In this document: piece by piece, positions 1 through 12,944 of the stretch | Layout: each line of letters begins with the position of its first letter | Position numbering within the stretch: the stretch's first letter is position 1 | NCBI RefSeq assembly: GCF_002865645.1 | Contig: NW_020194512.1 | Location: 2,955,183 to 3,019,182, forward strand | Source: Hyaloscypha bicolor E | Taxonomy: Eukaryota; Ascomycota; Leotiomycetes; Helotiales; Hyaloscyphaceae | Direction: 5' to 3' | DNA length: 64,000 nt | Program-made: the position numbers and the translations under genes | Notes under the pieces: generated by a model | What the model saw: only the letters and a program-made list of their open reading frames with translations | What the model was told of the DNA's origin: nothing | The model's database searches: none

Positions 1-79
1 TAATAATAAAATTAAATAATTTAATTCTTAAGCTATAATAATTCCGCGGATATACGGAATTATTTCGGTATTATATAGG

Positions 80-735
80 AATGGATGTTATAGAACAGGG
101 TGTTATATAACGGATTGTTATATAATAAGTAGTTATATAACAGGGCATTATATAATAAGTAGTTATATAATAGGACGTTATATAATAGGACGTTATATAA
201 CGGGTTGTTATATAATAGGGCGTTATATAATAAATAGTTATATAATAGGGTATTATATAATAAATAGTTATATAATAGGACGTTGTATAACGGGTTATTA
301 TATAATAAATAGTTATATAATAGAGCGTTATATAATAAATAGTTATATAACAGGGCGTTATATAATAAGTAATTATATAACAGGTTATTATATAATAAAT
401 AGTTATATAATAAGGCGTTATATAATAAGTAGTTATATAACAGGATATTATATAATGGGTTATTATATAACAAGTAGTTATATAACAAGTAGTTATATAA
501 CAAGTAGTTATATAACAAGTAGTTATATAACAAGTAGTTATATAACAAGTAGTTATATAACAAGTAGTTATATAACAAGTAGTTATATAACAAGTAGTTA
601 TATAACAAGTAGTTATATAACAAGTAGTTATATAACAAGTAGTTATATAACAAGTAGTTATATAACAAGTAGTTATATAACAAGTAGTTATATAACAAGT
701 AGTTATATAACAGGATATTATATAATAAATATTAT
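80..735. repeat. 15-bp minisatellite (palindromic unit)
   Basis: Tandem array of a 15-bp unit, GTTATATAACAAGTA, whose first 10 bases are a perfect palindrome. Positions 471-710 hold 16 identical copies. The left part (about 80-470) and the last copy are degenerate, mostly with TAA or TAG where the perfect unit has CAA. The long open frames that cross it on both strands are five-residue repeats produced by the array and are not genes. Confidence 0.95.
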
Positions 736-1856
736 AGGGAGGTTATTAAAGGGTTCTAAATATAGAATAGTAAAGCTATTATTATTAGTAGGGATTTCTG
801 TACTTTGTCTCTATATCCTGTTTCTATATCCTGTCTTTATATCCCTGTCTTATAGGCGAAATTATATATATAACTAATAAGGAGTTTATACTATATTTTA
901 TATAGGTAATTAAAAATGGCTCCTTAAATGGTATTTCTACCTTAAAATAATTACTATAGCCTAACTGGCCAGTAATCCAATAAATGCTAGTAACTAACTA
1001 ATTATTTTTAGGAGTCGAAAACGGCCTTCTAGAAACTAATAATAGTTCTAGGCTGGCTTATTACTAATTCATTTTCTTTTATTACTATAACCTTTATTAT
1101 TTCATATATTCTAACTTAATATCTTAAGGAAGTATTATTATTATTTATACTATTATCTTAATACTTTTTATACGATTTCCTCTAATATTATTATCTATAT
1201 ATATCTTATTATAAGGAAATAAGTAGTAATCCGCCAAAGATTCGAAGCTTATAGAACTTATAGGAAAGAAGTTAAGCTAGAAAGAAATCTCAGATAAAAT
1301 GCCTGAGAGAAGTGAGATTAGTTATATTTAATACTATTATAGGTTCTTATTAAAGAGAATCCAATAACCAGATACGGATAAGATTATAAGACTATATAAT
1401 TAGTATAATTTATCTCGCTTTTATTATTTGAATATTACTAATACTTCTTACTAGGGATAAACCCCGGATATAGGAGCCTATTACTAAAGAGATAGCGCTT
1501 CCTTAGTAAGATATAGAGAAAATATACTTGTAATCTCAGATAGAACGAGTAGCTATAGAGAAAAGTATAAAAAGAAGCAGGAAAAATACTGTCTAGCTAA
1601 AGAGCTTCTAAAGAGTTCTTATTCTATTATTATTAGGATTATATGAAGTAAAAGACTTAAACCTTTACTATAAATACAAGCTATCTATTAGAGAGTATAA
1701 TATTATTACTATTACGTGATTATTATTTAGCTCTTTAAGTAGTAGATATAATTACTTCGAGGTATAATCTTTCAAACCAATATACTTGTAATTATACTCT
1801 AAATCTAAAAAATGGTTTCGGGTAGTAAGTAAGGTAATTCGTTTCCGGGGTTTGCT
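736..1856. other. Unassigned AT-rich DNA
   Basis: No gene, LTR pair or structured RNA recognised. A short run near 805-860 repeats a CTATATCCTGT-like motif three times. TpA is very frequent and CpA rare, as in the rest of the RIP-degraded sequence. Confidence 0.5.
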
Positions 1857-2040
1857 AGTCTGGACGAAATGTGTGGCTGGACGAAATTTGTGGCTAGATA
1901 ACGAGTGTAACTGGACGAAATGTATGGCTGGACGAAATTTGTGGCTAGATGACGAGTGTGGCTAGACGAAATATGTGGCTAGACGAAATGTGTGGCTAGA
2001 CGAAATGTGTGGCTAGACGAAATGTATGGCTGGATAACGA
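1857..2040. repeat. 17-bp minisatellite
   Basis: About ten copies of a 17-bp unit of the form GTGTGGCTAGACGAAAT, some replaced by a variant with GATAACGAGT. It keeps CpG and TpG that are nearly absent from the flanks, so the array looks younger than, or was spared by, the mutation process that eroded its neighbours. Confidence 0.9.
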
Positions 2041-4799
2041 ACTAGAGGGCTCGAACTTGGTTACTATATAAGATTATACTTACTTAAAATAGAAAAGCTT
2101 ACTTATATACTTATATAATAATTAATAATTATGTAATTCTGCGAAGGGCGGCTTAGCCCTACTATAGCTTATAAAGTATATAATATTATATAAATCTATA
2201 TCTATACCCGTATATTACAAATATTATCTGTAGTTCTCCTCTCCTTATCTATAGCTTACTTCTCCCGGTATATTCCTTTCTTAAGGTCCTTTCTCTATTT
2301 CAAGATCCTTTCTATATCTATAAAACAGAACTATAGTAGTTACTAATTCAAGACTTAGGTACTATAATAATACCGACTTATAAAGTTTATATAAAATCCC
2401 TTTAACTATAGGTCTACCTTTAATTAAGCCTCTAGTATAAGTTCTTCTCTATATTTACCCAGACAAACTTATAAAGATCTATTCTTCTCTTAACTAGGCC
2501 AATATATAGTTAATTAAAAAAGTCTATATAAAACTATATATTATAGATATAATAAATATTTGCTATTTAATTATAAAGCTCTGAAATAAGAAAAGGCAAG
2601 ATTAAGTAGATATTATTTCTAATTACTATAATATATCTATAGATAATAAGTATTAACCTAAGATTATAGTATATAAGGTTATAGCCAATAGCCTAGCTTT
2701 AATAATTATTTCACTTTTCTATTTATATATAAGGCTAAGAATAAATATATAAGTAGAGATATAGAGATTATTAAATATCTTATATAGCCTGCCTTTTTTA
2801 GGTTAAATAGATATTTGAGAAAGCTGGTATAGTTTATAAAATACTTCTTTAGTAAGTATATTTAGGTCTAATATAATAAATAGCTAATAAATTTTTGGCT
2901 TATATACTAATTATATAGATAGTTTTGAGTTTTAATTAATAGATATAAGTTGAGATATTCTATAAAATAATATAAATTTAATATATAAATAAAGCTCTTT
3001 TATTATAAAATATTATATTCTATTAATCTAAAGACTTAACTATTGCTTTCTAATGAATTTAATAGTATTTGGGCTAAATAACTATAATAACTATTCTTCT
3101 TTATAGGTTTATTAGCCTACTAAGTTCTATATAGACAATTATAAGAATTAATAATATCTTTCTAATACTTTATAATAGTATCCTATATTAGATATTTATA
3201 CTAAGTCTATTAGATAACTATTATTATATATATATTATATGGGTTTTCTTTTATCTAGTAAGCTACTAGCTTTAAAACTACTCTAAAATATTAAATTTAT
3301 AAAAAAGTAAAATTAAAGTTATTTCTTAAAGCAGGCTTTATAGATTTAGAGTCTAAGTACTAAGAGTATTAGTTAATAACTTTAATTCTTATAGTTAATT
3401 ATTTATAAGTAGAGAATATTTTTAAGAATAAGCTTAAATTTCAAAGCCCTATAAAATAATAACTATTTAAATAAATAAGTAAATAGTTATAAGTATTTAG
3501 TAGCTTTTTAGTTCTATAATATTATTATCTTCTATAGCCTGTAATATATAAATAATATATATATAATATGGGATTATCTAGATACTAGAGAAGTATTAGA
3601 TTTATATTCTTATACTTTATTATAGTTTATAGAATAGTATTATATACTATATAATATAGAGCCTTAATCTCTTAATATAGGCGGAATAGAGGGCAATTAT
3701 AGTATTTCTTTAAGCCTTATATTATCTACTAGTAGTGAGATATATAAAGACTCGGATATAAACTAAGGCTATATAAATATAGTATAAACTAGCTTAAGTA
3801 TCTTAATTTATATTAATTTATAGATTTCTTATCTTTCTATTACCTTATTTATAGCCTTAATTATCTCACCTTATAATAACTAATTATATATTATAAATAG
3901 CTACTTTATTAAAGTTTAATAATTATTTACTAGATTATTAATAGTATAGAGCTATAGTAATTTTTAGCTATAAAAGCCATAAAATATATCTGTCTTAGAA
4001 TTCAGTATTACCTAACTCAATTTATATATTACCTATAATTACTAGCCGGCTAGAGCCTTTAATATATTCCGACTCCTCTAAAACTATTTAAAAACAAATA
4101 GAACCCAGATACTAGCCGGAACTAAATATAATATACAGAAATTTTATATAGGAAATAATTTAATTTATTTGATTTTTATTATATATTATAATACTCTAGA
4201 GAAAATTCTTCTAATAGAAGCTTCTTTTTTATAAACTTCTCTAGTTTTATAAGGAAAAGCCTCTAGCTTTAATATATATTAATTAGCTCTCGGTTTATTT
4301 CTTTTCTATAGGTTAATATATAGAGATTAAATCCAAAATTAGAGGCAGATTTATAATATTAGTAAATATAATAGTAATAATAATAGAGTTATATTTAGTA
4401 TATAAAGCCTATTCTAGCCCCCTCTAGTAAATGAAATAATAGTTAATAGCTAATTTTAGTAATATTTAAGCCTAATTCAAGCTAGTAGAATATACTATAA
4501 TAACTATAGTTTTATTATATATTATATAGATTTAATATATAGCCTTTTATCTTTAAACCAAATAGTATTTTATAGCTAATATATATTTAATAAAATATAA
4601 AAGTTATAGCCTTTTTTAGTATATTTTAGAATATTCTAAAAGCCAAGATATTATAATCTATTATAAGAAATAAATTTCAGTTATTAAAGTAGCAAATTCT
4701 GTATTTTAGCTATATTTTAGGTTTAATATATAATATATAAATATTAATAATAACCTTATATAATAGGGTATATATATAAGATATATAGAGATCTAAAGA
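2041..4799. other. RIP-degraded region, unassigned
   Basis: Long stretches (roughly 2,330-3,780, plus strand) can be read as coding-like if TAA and TAG are treated as former Gln codons, but I recognise no domain. No RT, integrase, transposase or LTR pair was found. It could be an old transposon or gene relic. The neighbouring AAA pseudogene ends at about 4,800. Confidence 0.35.
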
Positions 4800-7590
4800 A
4801 TTATAACTAAAGCTTATATATATAATTCAGCCTAATTCTCTAAATTCGTTTATTCTTAAAAGGCGGCTCGGCTAGAAATAACTATTTATAGCTTCCTTTA
4901 GTTCTATTTCTTTAAAATCGCATTCGAAATCCTTATATATACTAATAGCTACTTTAAAATAAAATATAGTAACCTAATATCCCTCTTAAATAGCTAGAGT
5001 ATAAACTATTAATACTAGGTTTTTAATCTGAAACGATATTATTAATTAATTTACTTCTCGAATAGATAAAGAATAAACCTATCTTATAGCTATTATACTT
5101 CTTTTATATCTAATTATTAAAGGTATTCCGGCTATAAATTGGCTCTCCTTAAGGTATAGTTGCTTTTTCTAGAAAGTATTACCAAATATTAGTTTACTAT
5201 TCTTTATTTAACTTACTATACTTTAGTTTAAAGTAAATTCTACTAGTAATTATATTATTAATCTGCCCTATTTTATTAATAGTAAAAAATATTATCCCTT
5301 AGTAGTATTCCAGAATCCGTAGAAATATATAAATAAGAGTATTTTAATAGATATCTTGGGTTAAATACTACTCGAGAAATATATCCGCCTTATCTAGTAA
5401 AAGAACTGCCTTCTATTAAGTAGTATACTTAAAAATATAAGGCAGTTACTATTTAACGGCCTCTACTATTATACCGAGCTTACTAGCAGAGACTTATATA
5501 AGTGGCCTCTAAAAATATTCGGTAAGTAATTTAGCTATTAAGGTCTTTCCTATATCTAATAGCCTACTAATATAATATATTAGCAGAAATATAATATAAA
5601 TAGAGACTAGATATCTTATTATAAGAGTATATTAAATTCTTACCTCTTTCCCTTTATAATATTATTAAAGGTATTAATTAATACCCGCTTAATATAGGCT
5701 TTAAAAAGAGCTTATATAGCCTTTTTTTTCTTTATAAAAATATAAAAGTTATCTAATACTACTTATTTCTAGTTAATCTCTTTAATATTAGTAATAGCTA
5801 ATTCTACTATATTAATATTAGCCGAGCTATAATAGAAAAGAATTAGATACTTACCCTATCTACTTATATCTAAGCTAAATCCGGAAACGGTTAGACTATA
5901 GATAAGCAGGTCGTCTCTCTTTACTTCTAATAGATCTATTCCATTATCCTTAACCGGAAATAACTCTTTATTAGTTTTATTACTATTATTAAAACTAGTA
6001 AAGGTCTAGCTAAATAATAGTAATAGGCCCCTATTAGATTCCTTAATAGCCGGTCTGGTATAGTTCGGGTTCTCTTCTTGAAAATAAGCCGTATTAATTA
6101 TAACCCGGCTCTTAATAAAGATCTTAATAACCTGTTCTTTCTTGATATAGAATATCTTGCCTTTATATTTATAAAAGTGAATATCTATTATAGACAGAAA
6201 TCTCTAACTATATTCGGAGAGCTATATCTTTATATACTTTTTATCCGAATAGTATTTGAGGAGAAATAATTCCAGAGTAGTAATCGCTTTTATTCTACGG
6301 AATTTCTTAATAGTATACTTATTCGAGGTCTCCCCTAAAATCTTTCTATTAAAATCCAAATAGCAAGCCTTAATATAAAAGTACTCTATTCTATCCTTTA
6401 TTTTTTTCCTTTTCCCAAATTTGTATTTAATATATTATAGCTAGCTAGTACTAAAATACTTAATATATACTAGAGTATTCGGCTTAAAGAATATCTATAG
6501 AAGTTCTTGAAAAGTGGGCTAAGATACTTAGTAGTTGAAATATAAGCTATTCTAATAAAATTAAGTAGTAAATCCAGATACTTAAGAATAGAATAATTAA
6601 AGACTATACCAGGGTTTTAGTAATACTTTTCTAAGTCGGACAAGTAATAGTAGAGTAGGCTTTACTTTATCTAGTAATTTATTAATAGATATACTAAGTA
6701 TTTGAGTATTCCGGTTAGCTCTATACTTACCGAGGGCTTCTCTTTATAAAGGCAGATTCTCTAGATGTCTTATAAAACCTTCCAGATAATATTTTATAAG
6801 TCCGAAGATTTAATATCTATAAATTGGATCTGATTCTTAATCTCTTTATCTGCGCTTTTATTAGAAGTAGAGGTTGGGAGAGAGGCTAGAATACTTACCT
6901 ATATATATATATATATAATAAAGATATAGTAATTAAGCTTATTTACTTTATTAGCTAGTATTAATAATTCTATAACTTTATACTTATATTTCTGTTTATT
7001 CCAGCTATATAATATTAGTAATAAGGTCGGGCTATACTTGGGATATATATATACTTTATTAACTTTCTTAAACCCTAGTATCGAAGCTCGGGCTTTTGGT
7101 TTCTCGGATTTGTCTTTATAGCCAGAGCAAGACGGCTTTATAAGAAGAGGAGGCTTTTATTTAATATTAATTAACTTAAGTACTTTAATAACCTGCTAAG
7201 TAAACTCTATAGTAACTTATAAGGATAACTTTATTAAATAATTAGAACAGGGAGATAGTATAAATAGTGGATTCCCAAGTAAGGCTCGAGAAGAAAAGAG
7301 GTAAGATAATAGAGTAGGATCTAGCCTTATTATAGCTATTGCATCTGCCGTCTCTATTACTTAATTATTACTCTATATACTTTCTGGTAGGAATACTGGC
7401 AAGGGATTGCAATAAATCACCTCTATTAGAGCTATTATTAATAAATGGTAGCTAAGTGAACTATTAGTAGAGTTTGATTTACAGTCTATAAAAATATATA
7501 TTTCCGTTTTAAACTCCGGCTTGGAAACTTGAGCTATCTCGGGCAGGGCATTTTCTGGTTTAATATTTTCGGATACTGCAAGCAACTTTA
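4800..7590 (-). pseudogene. AAA+ ATPase of the fungal DUF7025/AAA type, RIP pseudogene
   Basis: Read on the minus strand from about 7,590 to 4,800, this follows the domain order of a large ascomycete family of AAA ATPases. It starts with an N-terminal region containing FKKVNKV and KQKYKYKVIE (about 7,080-6,930). A middle domain follows with FYKYKGKIFYIKKEQVIKIF and the landmark IDLLEVKRDDLL (about 6,190-5,900). The AAA module has Walker A at 5,542-5,556, degraded to ..DIGKTL, and Walker B at about 5,371-5,410, read as AVLLLDKADIFLE with the catalytic Glu now Lys. Sensor and C-terminal landmarks FFTINKIGQI and FLEKATIPQG come next. Dozens of in-frame TAA/TAG sit at probable Gln or Trp positions and Gly/Pro of the P-loop are lost, so it cannot make an active protein. 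Minor frame changes near 4,950-5,050 may mark introns. The exact start is uncertain; a Met near 7,585 is plausible. Confidence 0.85.
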
Positions 7591-8199
7591 AATAATAACT
7601 ATTTAACTTCTATTTAAATAAGTTTCTTATAATCCATTAATATATATTTATATTAATCTCTATTTTACCTAAAACTAATATACCTTCTATTTCGAATACT
7701 ATTTGAATTCTATTAATACTACCTGATTTTGGTATAATTATTAATATTAACTAATAAATTTGTTTTAAGTTATTAAATATAGTTTCTATTCAAGTAATTA
7801 TCTTCTAGTATATAGGATAGCAAATTATTATATCTAATACTATTAGCTTAAACCAAATTAAGAATTATATATAGATAAAATCTTATCTAATATATTTTTA
7901 TAATAGTTAATATATATAAGCCTTTACGAATTAAATTAAATCTAGTAATCCGAAATATCTTTTAATATTTCTACCGGATCTACTAGAATTCTAGTTATAA
8001 AAGCCGACTAACTCAAATAGTTAGAAGTATAACTTGCTAGACTTAATATAATAGAAATAGCCTATAATATAGATATAGCTAATAGAGGTAAAGGGAAGCC
8101 TATTATATTATAAGTTTTAGAAATATAAAAGAAGTATATAGCTTACTATTTAGCTAAAGTATCTCGGTTAAAACTTTCATTATTAAAGATCCCTTATTT
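7591..8199. other. Spacer between the two AAA relics
   Basis: No gene recognised. A motif of about 30 bp (TGAACTATTAGTA, then AGTTTG and TTTAC) occurs inside the upstream relic at about 7,448 and again at about 8,206 near the 3' end of the BCS1-like relic, so the two relics share a short stretch. Confidence 0.4.
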
Positions 8200-9430
8200 T
8201 ATTTAAATGAACTATTAGTAAAGTTTGGTTTACTCTTTATTAAATTTATACTAACTAGATATCTTCAGACTTGGTATTTTCGGATATCTTTAGCGGCTTT
8301 AACTCTGGTCTAATGGGCTTTGAGGTAAGTTGCTCTATATTATTAATAGCTTCCTCTAGTAATTTCTTATACTCTAGAAGAAATGAGAGAATTTCAGCCA
8401 GACTGAATTTCAGTTCCGGTACCTTAACTATAAACTCTTTTACTAATCGCTCAACTCTCTCAGCCTCTTTATACTAACTTATTATAGCTTTATAGACTTT
8501 TCTACTCTCTTCTAATTAAGTATCCTCTAGTAAAACAATATTGCCTTTTATAGGCTTGAAAACAAGACGGAAGATATTAGCTATTATTTCCTTATTAGTA
8601 AGCCCGAGCTTAATTTTCTTATCTATATAGCCAGGCTATATAAGTATCTTATTAAGGCAAATAATATAATTAATAGTTATAATTAGAATCCGGCCTTCTT
8701 ATAATACTATACTATTAATAACATTTAGAATAGTAGATAAGAATATCTTTTTAGAGGCAGATTTATATACTCGAAAGGGAGCTAAGGTCTAGTAAGAGTC
8801 CTCTATTTCGGTATCTTGATTTGAACTTATAATATTAATATCTTCTAAAAGAATTATATAATAACTTAGGAGCTTAGTAAATAGATTTATTAGATTGGCT
8901 TTATTAATAGTAAAGAGATTAAGAATATAGATATCTAAACTAAAATACCTAGTAATAGCCTTACTTAAACTTGATTTTCCAGTTTCCGGGAGACTATATA
9001 GCAGGTAACTCTTTTAGTAGGAGATATCCCGGTTAGAATACTATCTCTGAGATATTTGGTCGAGAAACTCTTTAATATCTTTTAGTAGCTTCTCTTCTAT
9101 TTCTTTTTTAAGAATAACTGTCTTAATATATTTTCTATTTCCTATTATAAACCTCGTTTACCGGCCGTCTTAGTAATTATAGATACAGGTTTTGTCCTAA
9201 ATAAGGTTTATATACTTGATATAGTACTCGGAAAGCAGTTTCCTGAGAATTTATAAAGATTTACTAAAGTAGGAAATAGAGGCCTTTTCTCGGCTATTAA
9301 TCTCTCTAGCTTAATATTAATACCAGAACTAAAGTAAACGGCCCTTATATTATATAGAAAAGTATCTATTTTAGGATATATAATATAGAGTCTTTTTACT
9401 TATATTCCTACTATTTAAAGGGTTATTTCT
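8200..9430 (-). pseudogene. BCS1-like AAA ATPase, RIP pseudogene
   Basis: The minus-strand translation from about 9,430 to 8,240 matches the BCS1 family in order. The BCS1_N part has YKGRLL (about 9,345) and a stretch ending ILRKLLSEYYIKY. Next come KLLKDIKEFLDQISQR, the degraded motif before the P-loop (YLLYSLPETGKSSLSKAI, coding 8,966-8,989 for PETGKSSL) and FSLDIYILNL. Walker B follows as IILLEDINIISS (Asp to Asn), then LLNVI-type, EGRILI, the arginine-finger region and a C-terminal PELKFSLAEILSFLLEYKK. Family members are membrane-anchored AAA ATPases; yeast Bcs1 assembles respiratory complex III, but ascomycetes carry many paralogs of unknown role. Conserved Arg, Trp, Gly and Asp are converted to stop, Ser or Asn as RIP predicts. 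The membrane anchor was not located; it may lie at 9,430-9,900. Confidence 0.9.
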
Positions 9431-10657
9431 TAAGCGGTTTAATAAAAAGGCTAAGTCAGTAGTAGTAAGAAAAGAGTGAGTATTCTGGGCAAAGCTCTAA
9501 AAAGATATCTATAATATAAATATATTATATATATTCTTATAATATCGAAAATAAATAGTTAAAGCTATTAATTATTAGAAAGCAAGTTCATCTATTAGAT
9601 AGAAGAAGTTCTTATAGTAATAAGTCTTAAGTAATTTAAATAAATACTTATAAATATATCCGTAACTAAATATAAATAACTCAAAGAAATAAGTAGAGGA
9701 ATATAGACATTTAAGTTAATATTAAGATACCTTTAAATAGTAGTAAATATATAGATAAAGCCTGGAAATAAGAAGTCCAGAATCGAGGCTTGAGTATCTA
9801 AAAGAGGTTAGATTAGTAAAGAGCTATTAATATATTCTACTATTAATAATATAGTAGTAGAATTTAGTTAGAAGATAAATAAGATATATACTAGATAAAA
9901 AGAGTTGAAATAATAACTAGAAGAGCTAGATATCCGGAAATATAAAAGATAATAATAAAAACTATAGAAGAGAGCTATATTTTTATATCTTTATTAGTTT
10001 TTATATTATTATTTATATAGAGGTCTATTTATATATAACTAATATTATACTATTAATTAGGGAAGCTAATTCCATTATTTCTTAATAAACCGGACCGGTA
10101 TAATACTTTATAATTAGAGTATAATATATTAGTATCTTGGATAATTAGAATAGCTTTACTAATTCTCTATATAGTAATATAGGGGAAGCAAGATATTAAT
10201 ACGGAATACTAGCTTATATATAGTATTATTATTCTCGAATTAACTAGAGATATATATTAGATACTAAATAATAATAATAAATAGCTTAATTAGTTTATTA
10301 TATAGATAAACTATTATATTAAGGCCTCTAACTATTAGTAAAATATTCCGTTTTTAGAAGTAGATTATATAGAAGACCTAACTTAAATATCTATATAAGA
10401 GAAAGAGATTAAAGTAAAGAGATTTAATTTAATATATAAAAAGGGGTTACAGGAATTCTAATTCTTATAGCAGTTATATTTGACTTCTTATAATACTCTT
10501 TAGAATAATAAACTAGTATAGTATTAAGCGAATATAATTATATATCTATTTACTTATATCTCTAAAACTAAAAGATTAACTTTTAATATTCGAGGTACTA
10601 CTATTAGCAGATAAGTATAAATATAAAAATATAGTTAGTATATATAACTATAATTTA
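9431..10657. other. RIP-degraded region, unassigned
   Basis: May include the lost N-terminus of the BCS1-like relic up to about 9,900. The remainder has no recognisable domain or repeat ends. Confidence 0.35.
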
Positions 10658-10771
10658 GGCTTATTATAAACCGTATTCTAGGTTTATTATAAACTATATT
10701 CTAGGCTTATTATAAACCATATTTTTGGCTTATTATAAACTATATTTCAGGCTTATATATAAACCGTCTTA
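10658..10771. repeat. 23-bp tandem array, left copy
   Basis: Four full copies and one partial copy of a 23-bp unit (GGCTTATTATAAACYATATTTCA-like; consensus shown only in part). The same unit in the same orientation forms the array at 19,977-20,068. Confidence 0.9.
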
Positions 10772-11231
10772 TAGCTAATCTTTAAAAGTTCGCAATATAG
10801 TATACTTTATAAACTATTACCTAGTAATAACTCTATTTCTAATTATATAGTAATTCGAACTCAAGTCTATTATAGTTTCTTAAGTTAGTAAGCTATATTA
10901 GAATTATATTCGCAAATAGAGGAACCGAAATAATAATCAAGTAAAGTTTGAATCTTAATATAATATTAAAAACCAAGTTTTATATTTATCTGGGTTTTTA
11001 ATCCTAATAGTTTTTTTTATAAATAAGGGAATACTATCTAATATATAAGAAGAAGCTATAGGTAACCTATATATATTCTTCTTATATTTACTACTACTAT
11101 ATCTTTATTTGCCTTACTAATTCTCTTATTAATTATATTTGTTAACTCTATAGATAAAACGAGGCTATTACCTATTTTACTTCCTTTTTAACCAAATTTT
11201 ATATAGATTCTAGGGTTTTCTTGAGCCGTAT
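10772..11231. other. RIP-degraded flank of the 3.09-kb LTR element
   Basis: Minus-strand frames here have few stops and can be joined to frames at 14,322-14,900 once the LTR element and one copy of its GTAT duplication are removed. This fits insertion into an older coding-like repeat. No domain recognised. Confidence 0.4.
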
Positions 11232-11461
11232 TATAATAGGGATATAAAATACAGAGTAATATAGGAGTAAAGAATGGGCTTCTATAGCGTGGGATTACAG
11301 CATACGAGTGAGGTGTGAAATTAGAGAGTGAAGGTTGGTTATTGGTTTGTTTTCTAAGAACTAAGAAGGAGAGCAGGGAATATATATGAAACCGGATATA
11401 CGGACGTCCGGTGGTTACCTGACCGCATTACGTAACCAATAGGGGTAAAATCCCTACTATA
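11232..11461 (-). repeat. LTR (3' LTR in element orientation)
   Basis: 230 bp, paired with 14,092-14,321. About twenty differences between the two, all transitions except one, mostly TpG/CpA in this copy and TpA in the other. Confidence 0.92.
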
Positions 11462-11477
11462 TACTTCCCCTACCTAC
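11462..11477 (-). other. Polypurine tract
   Basis: On the minus strand this reads GTAGGTAGGGGAAGTA and abuts the 3' LTR, the expected place for plus-strand DNA priming. Confidence 0.7.
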
Positions 11478-11659
11478 AAATGCTTGTCCCCTGAATATAC
11501 TACAAGACAAGAGCTTCAAACCCATCTCTGAAGTATTCTAATAATCGTAAATATTATATACTCTATCTTGTATATACTACCGGTTCCAAACCCCTATATT
11601 TTCCGTTCAATTTGTCGTCCAAGCACTAGTAAACACTCTATTTTTCGTACCTAAAATCG

Positions 11660-12205
11660 TACGAATCGTACCCAAAGTATCCGTAAACTCTCTTTAACGC
11701 TAAACGTACCCAAAGTATAAAGAGATACTCTTTGATACTAAATCGTACCCGAAGTATAAGGAAACTCTCTCTCTCTCTCTACCGTATTATACGAATCGTA
11801 CCGGAGTACTAGTAGATACGTACTCTCTCTCTTTAATACTAAATCGTACCCAAAGTATAAGGAAATACTCTTTTTGATACTAAATGTACCCAAAGTACAA
11901 GAAAACACTCTCTTTAATACTAAATATACCCAAAGTATAAGGAAACTCTCTCTTTCTCTCTCTCTGCCGTATTATACGAATTGCACCCAAAGTACTAGTA
12001 AATACTCTCTCTCTTGATACTAAACGTACCCAAAGTATAAGGAGATATTCGTTGATACTAAACATACCCAGAGTATAAGGAAACACTCTCTTTGATATTA
12101 AATCGTATCCAAAATACAAGGAAACTCTCTCTTTGATACTAAATGTACCCAAAGTATAAGGAAATACTCTCTCTGCCGTATCGTACGAATCGTACCTAAA
12201 GCACT
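11660..12205. repeat. About 40-bp tandem repeats in LTR element
   Basis: A dozen or more imperfect copies, spaced about 39-45 bp, each with a CGTACCCAAAGTATAAGG core followed by a CTCTCT run and GATACTAAAT. Some copies carry expanded CT microsatellite stretches (for example near 11,766 and 11,950). Confidence 0.9.
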
Positions 12206-12339
12206 ATTCAAAGTACCTACTAAGAGTACCCAAAATCGTACGAAATATATATACCAGTACCTCTGCTATTACTGCCGTAATGCAGGCATTACTGGTTTTG
12301 GAGGAGGTAGGGGGAGGTTCGAAAGTCGGAAAGCGGAGA

Positions 12340-12935
12340 GGAGGGAACTGTAAATCGGAAGCGGGGACCGCAAATTAGAGAGGAAGGAACCGTAAATCGA
12401 AGTGTGTGCCAGAAACCACTGTAACTACCATAGCAGCTACAGAAATCACTGGACTTGGAATCGAATAAGGGGGAGGGTAAAGGAGTATCGAAACTGCCGA
12501 AATCATATGTAAAAGGGGAGAGAATCGGAAGCCGAAAATATAAAGGGGAATCGAATAAGGGAGGGGTTTGTAAATCGGAGAGGGAACCGTAAAGTAAAGT
12601 ATACCAGAGCCTCTATAAGTGCCATAGTAACTACAGAAACCACTGGGCTTGGAATCGAATAAGGAGGAGGTAAAGGAGTATCAGAAACCGTCGAAATCGT
12701 ACGGAATTGGGAAAGGAATCGGAAGTCGAAAGTATAAAGAAGAATCGAAGGAGAGAAGGGTTCGTAAATCGGAGAAGGGAACCGTAAATCGAAAAAGGGA
12801 ACCGTAAATCGAAGGAGGGAACCGTAAATCGAAGTATGCCCAAGCCTTGTAACCACGGAAACCACAGGGCTCGGAACCGAATAAAGGGGAAGTAAAGGAG
12901 CATCGAAAATCGTCGAAATCGTACGGAATTAACTA
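12340..12935. repeat. About 200-bp tandem repeats in LTR element
   Basis: Three imperfect copies spaced about 196 and 219 bp, recognised by GGAATCGAATAAG (12,457, 12,651, 12,870) and by the short motif ACCGTAAATCG, which is itself reiterated inside the units. The open frames here are by-products of the repetition. Confidence 0.85.
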
Positions 12936-12944
12936 CTTATGCCC

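Noticed and set aside
471..710. CRISPR array
   Set aside because: Units are contiguous and identical with no spacers, and the context is eukaryotic.
60..877. Long open frames of LLYNY or SYITS repeats
   Set aside because: They are translations of the 15-bp minisatellite in two directions; no start context or non-repeat domain.
6078..6269. Plus-strand open frame of 63 codons
   Set aside because: Overlaps the conserved YKYKGKIFYIKKEQ region of the AAA relic on the other strand.
8271..8477. Plus-strand open frame of 68 codons
   Set aside because: Shadow of the BCS1-like relic, whose minus-strand reading has family motifs here.
12503..12903. Two overlapping minus-strand open frames rich in Phe/Ser/Leu
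   Set aside because: They lie wholly in the 200-bp tandem repeats, overlap each other in different frames and show no domain.
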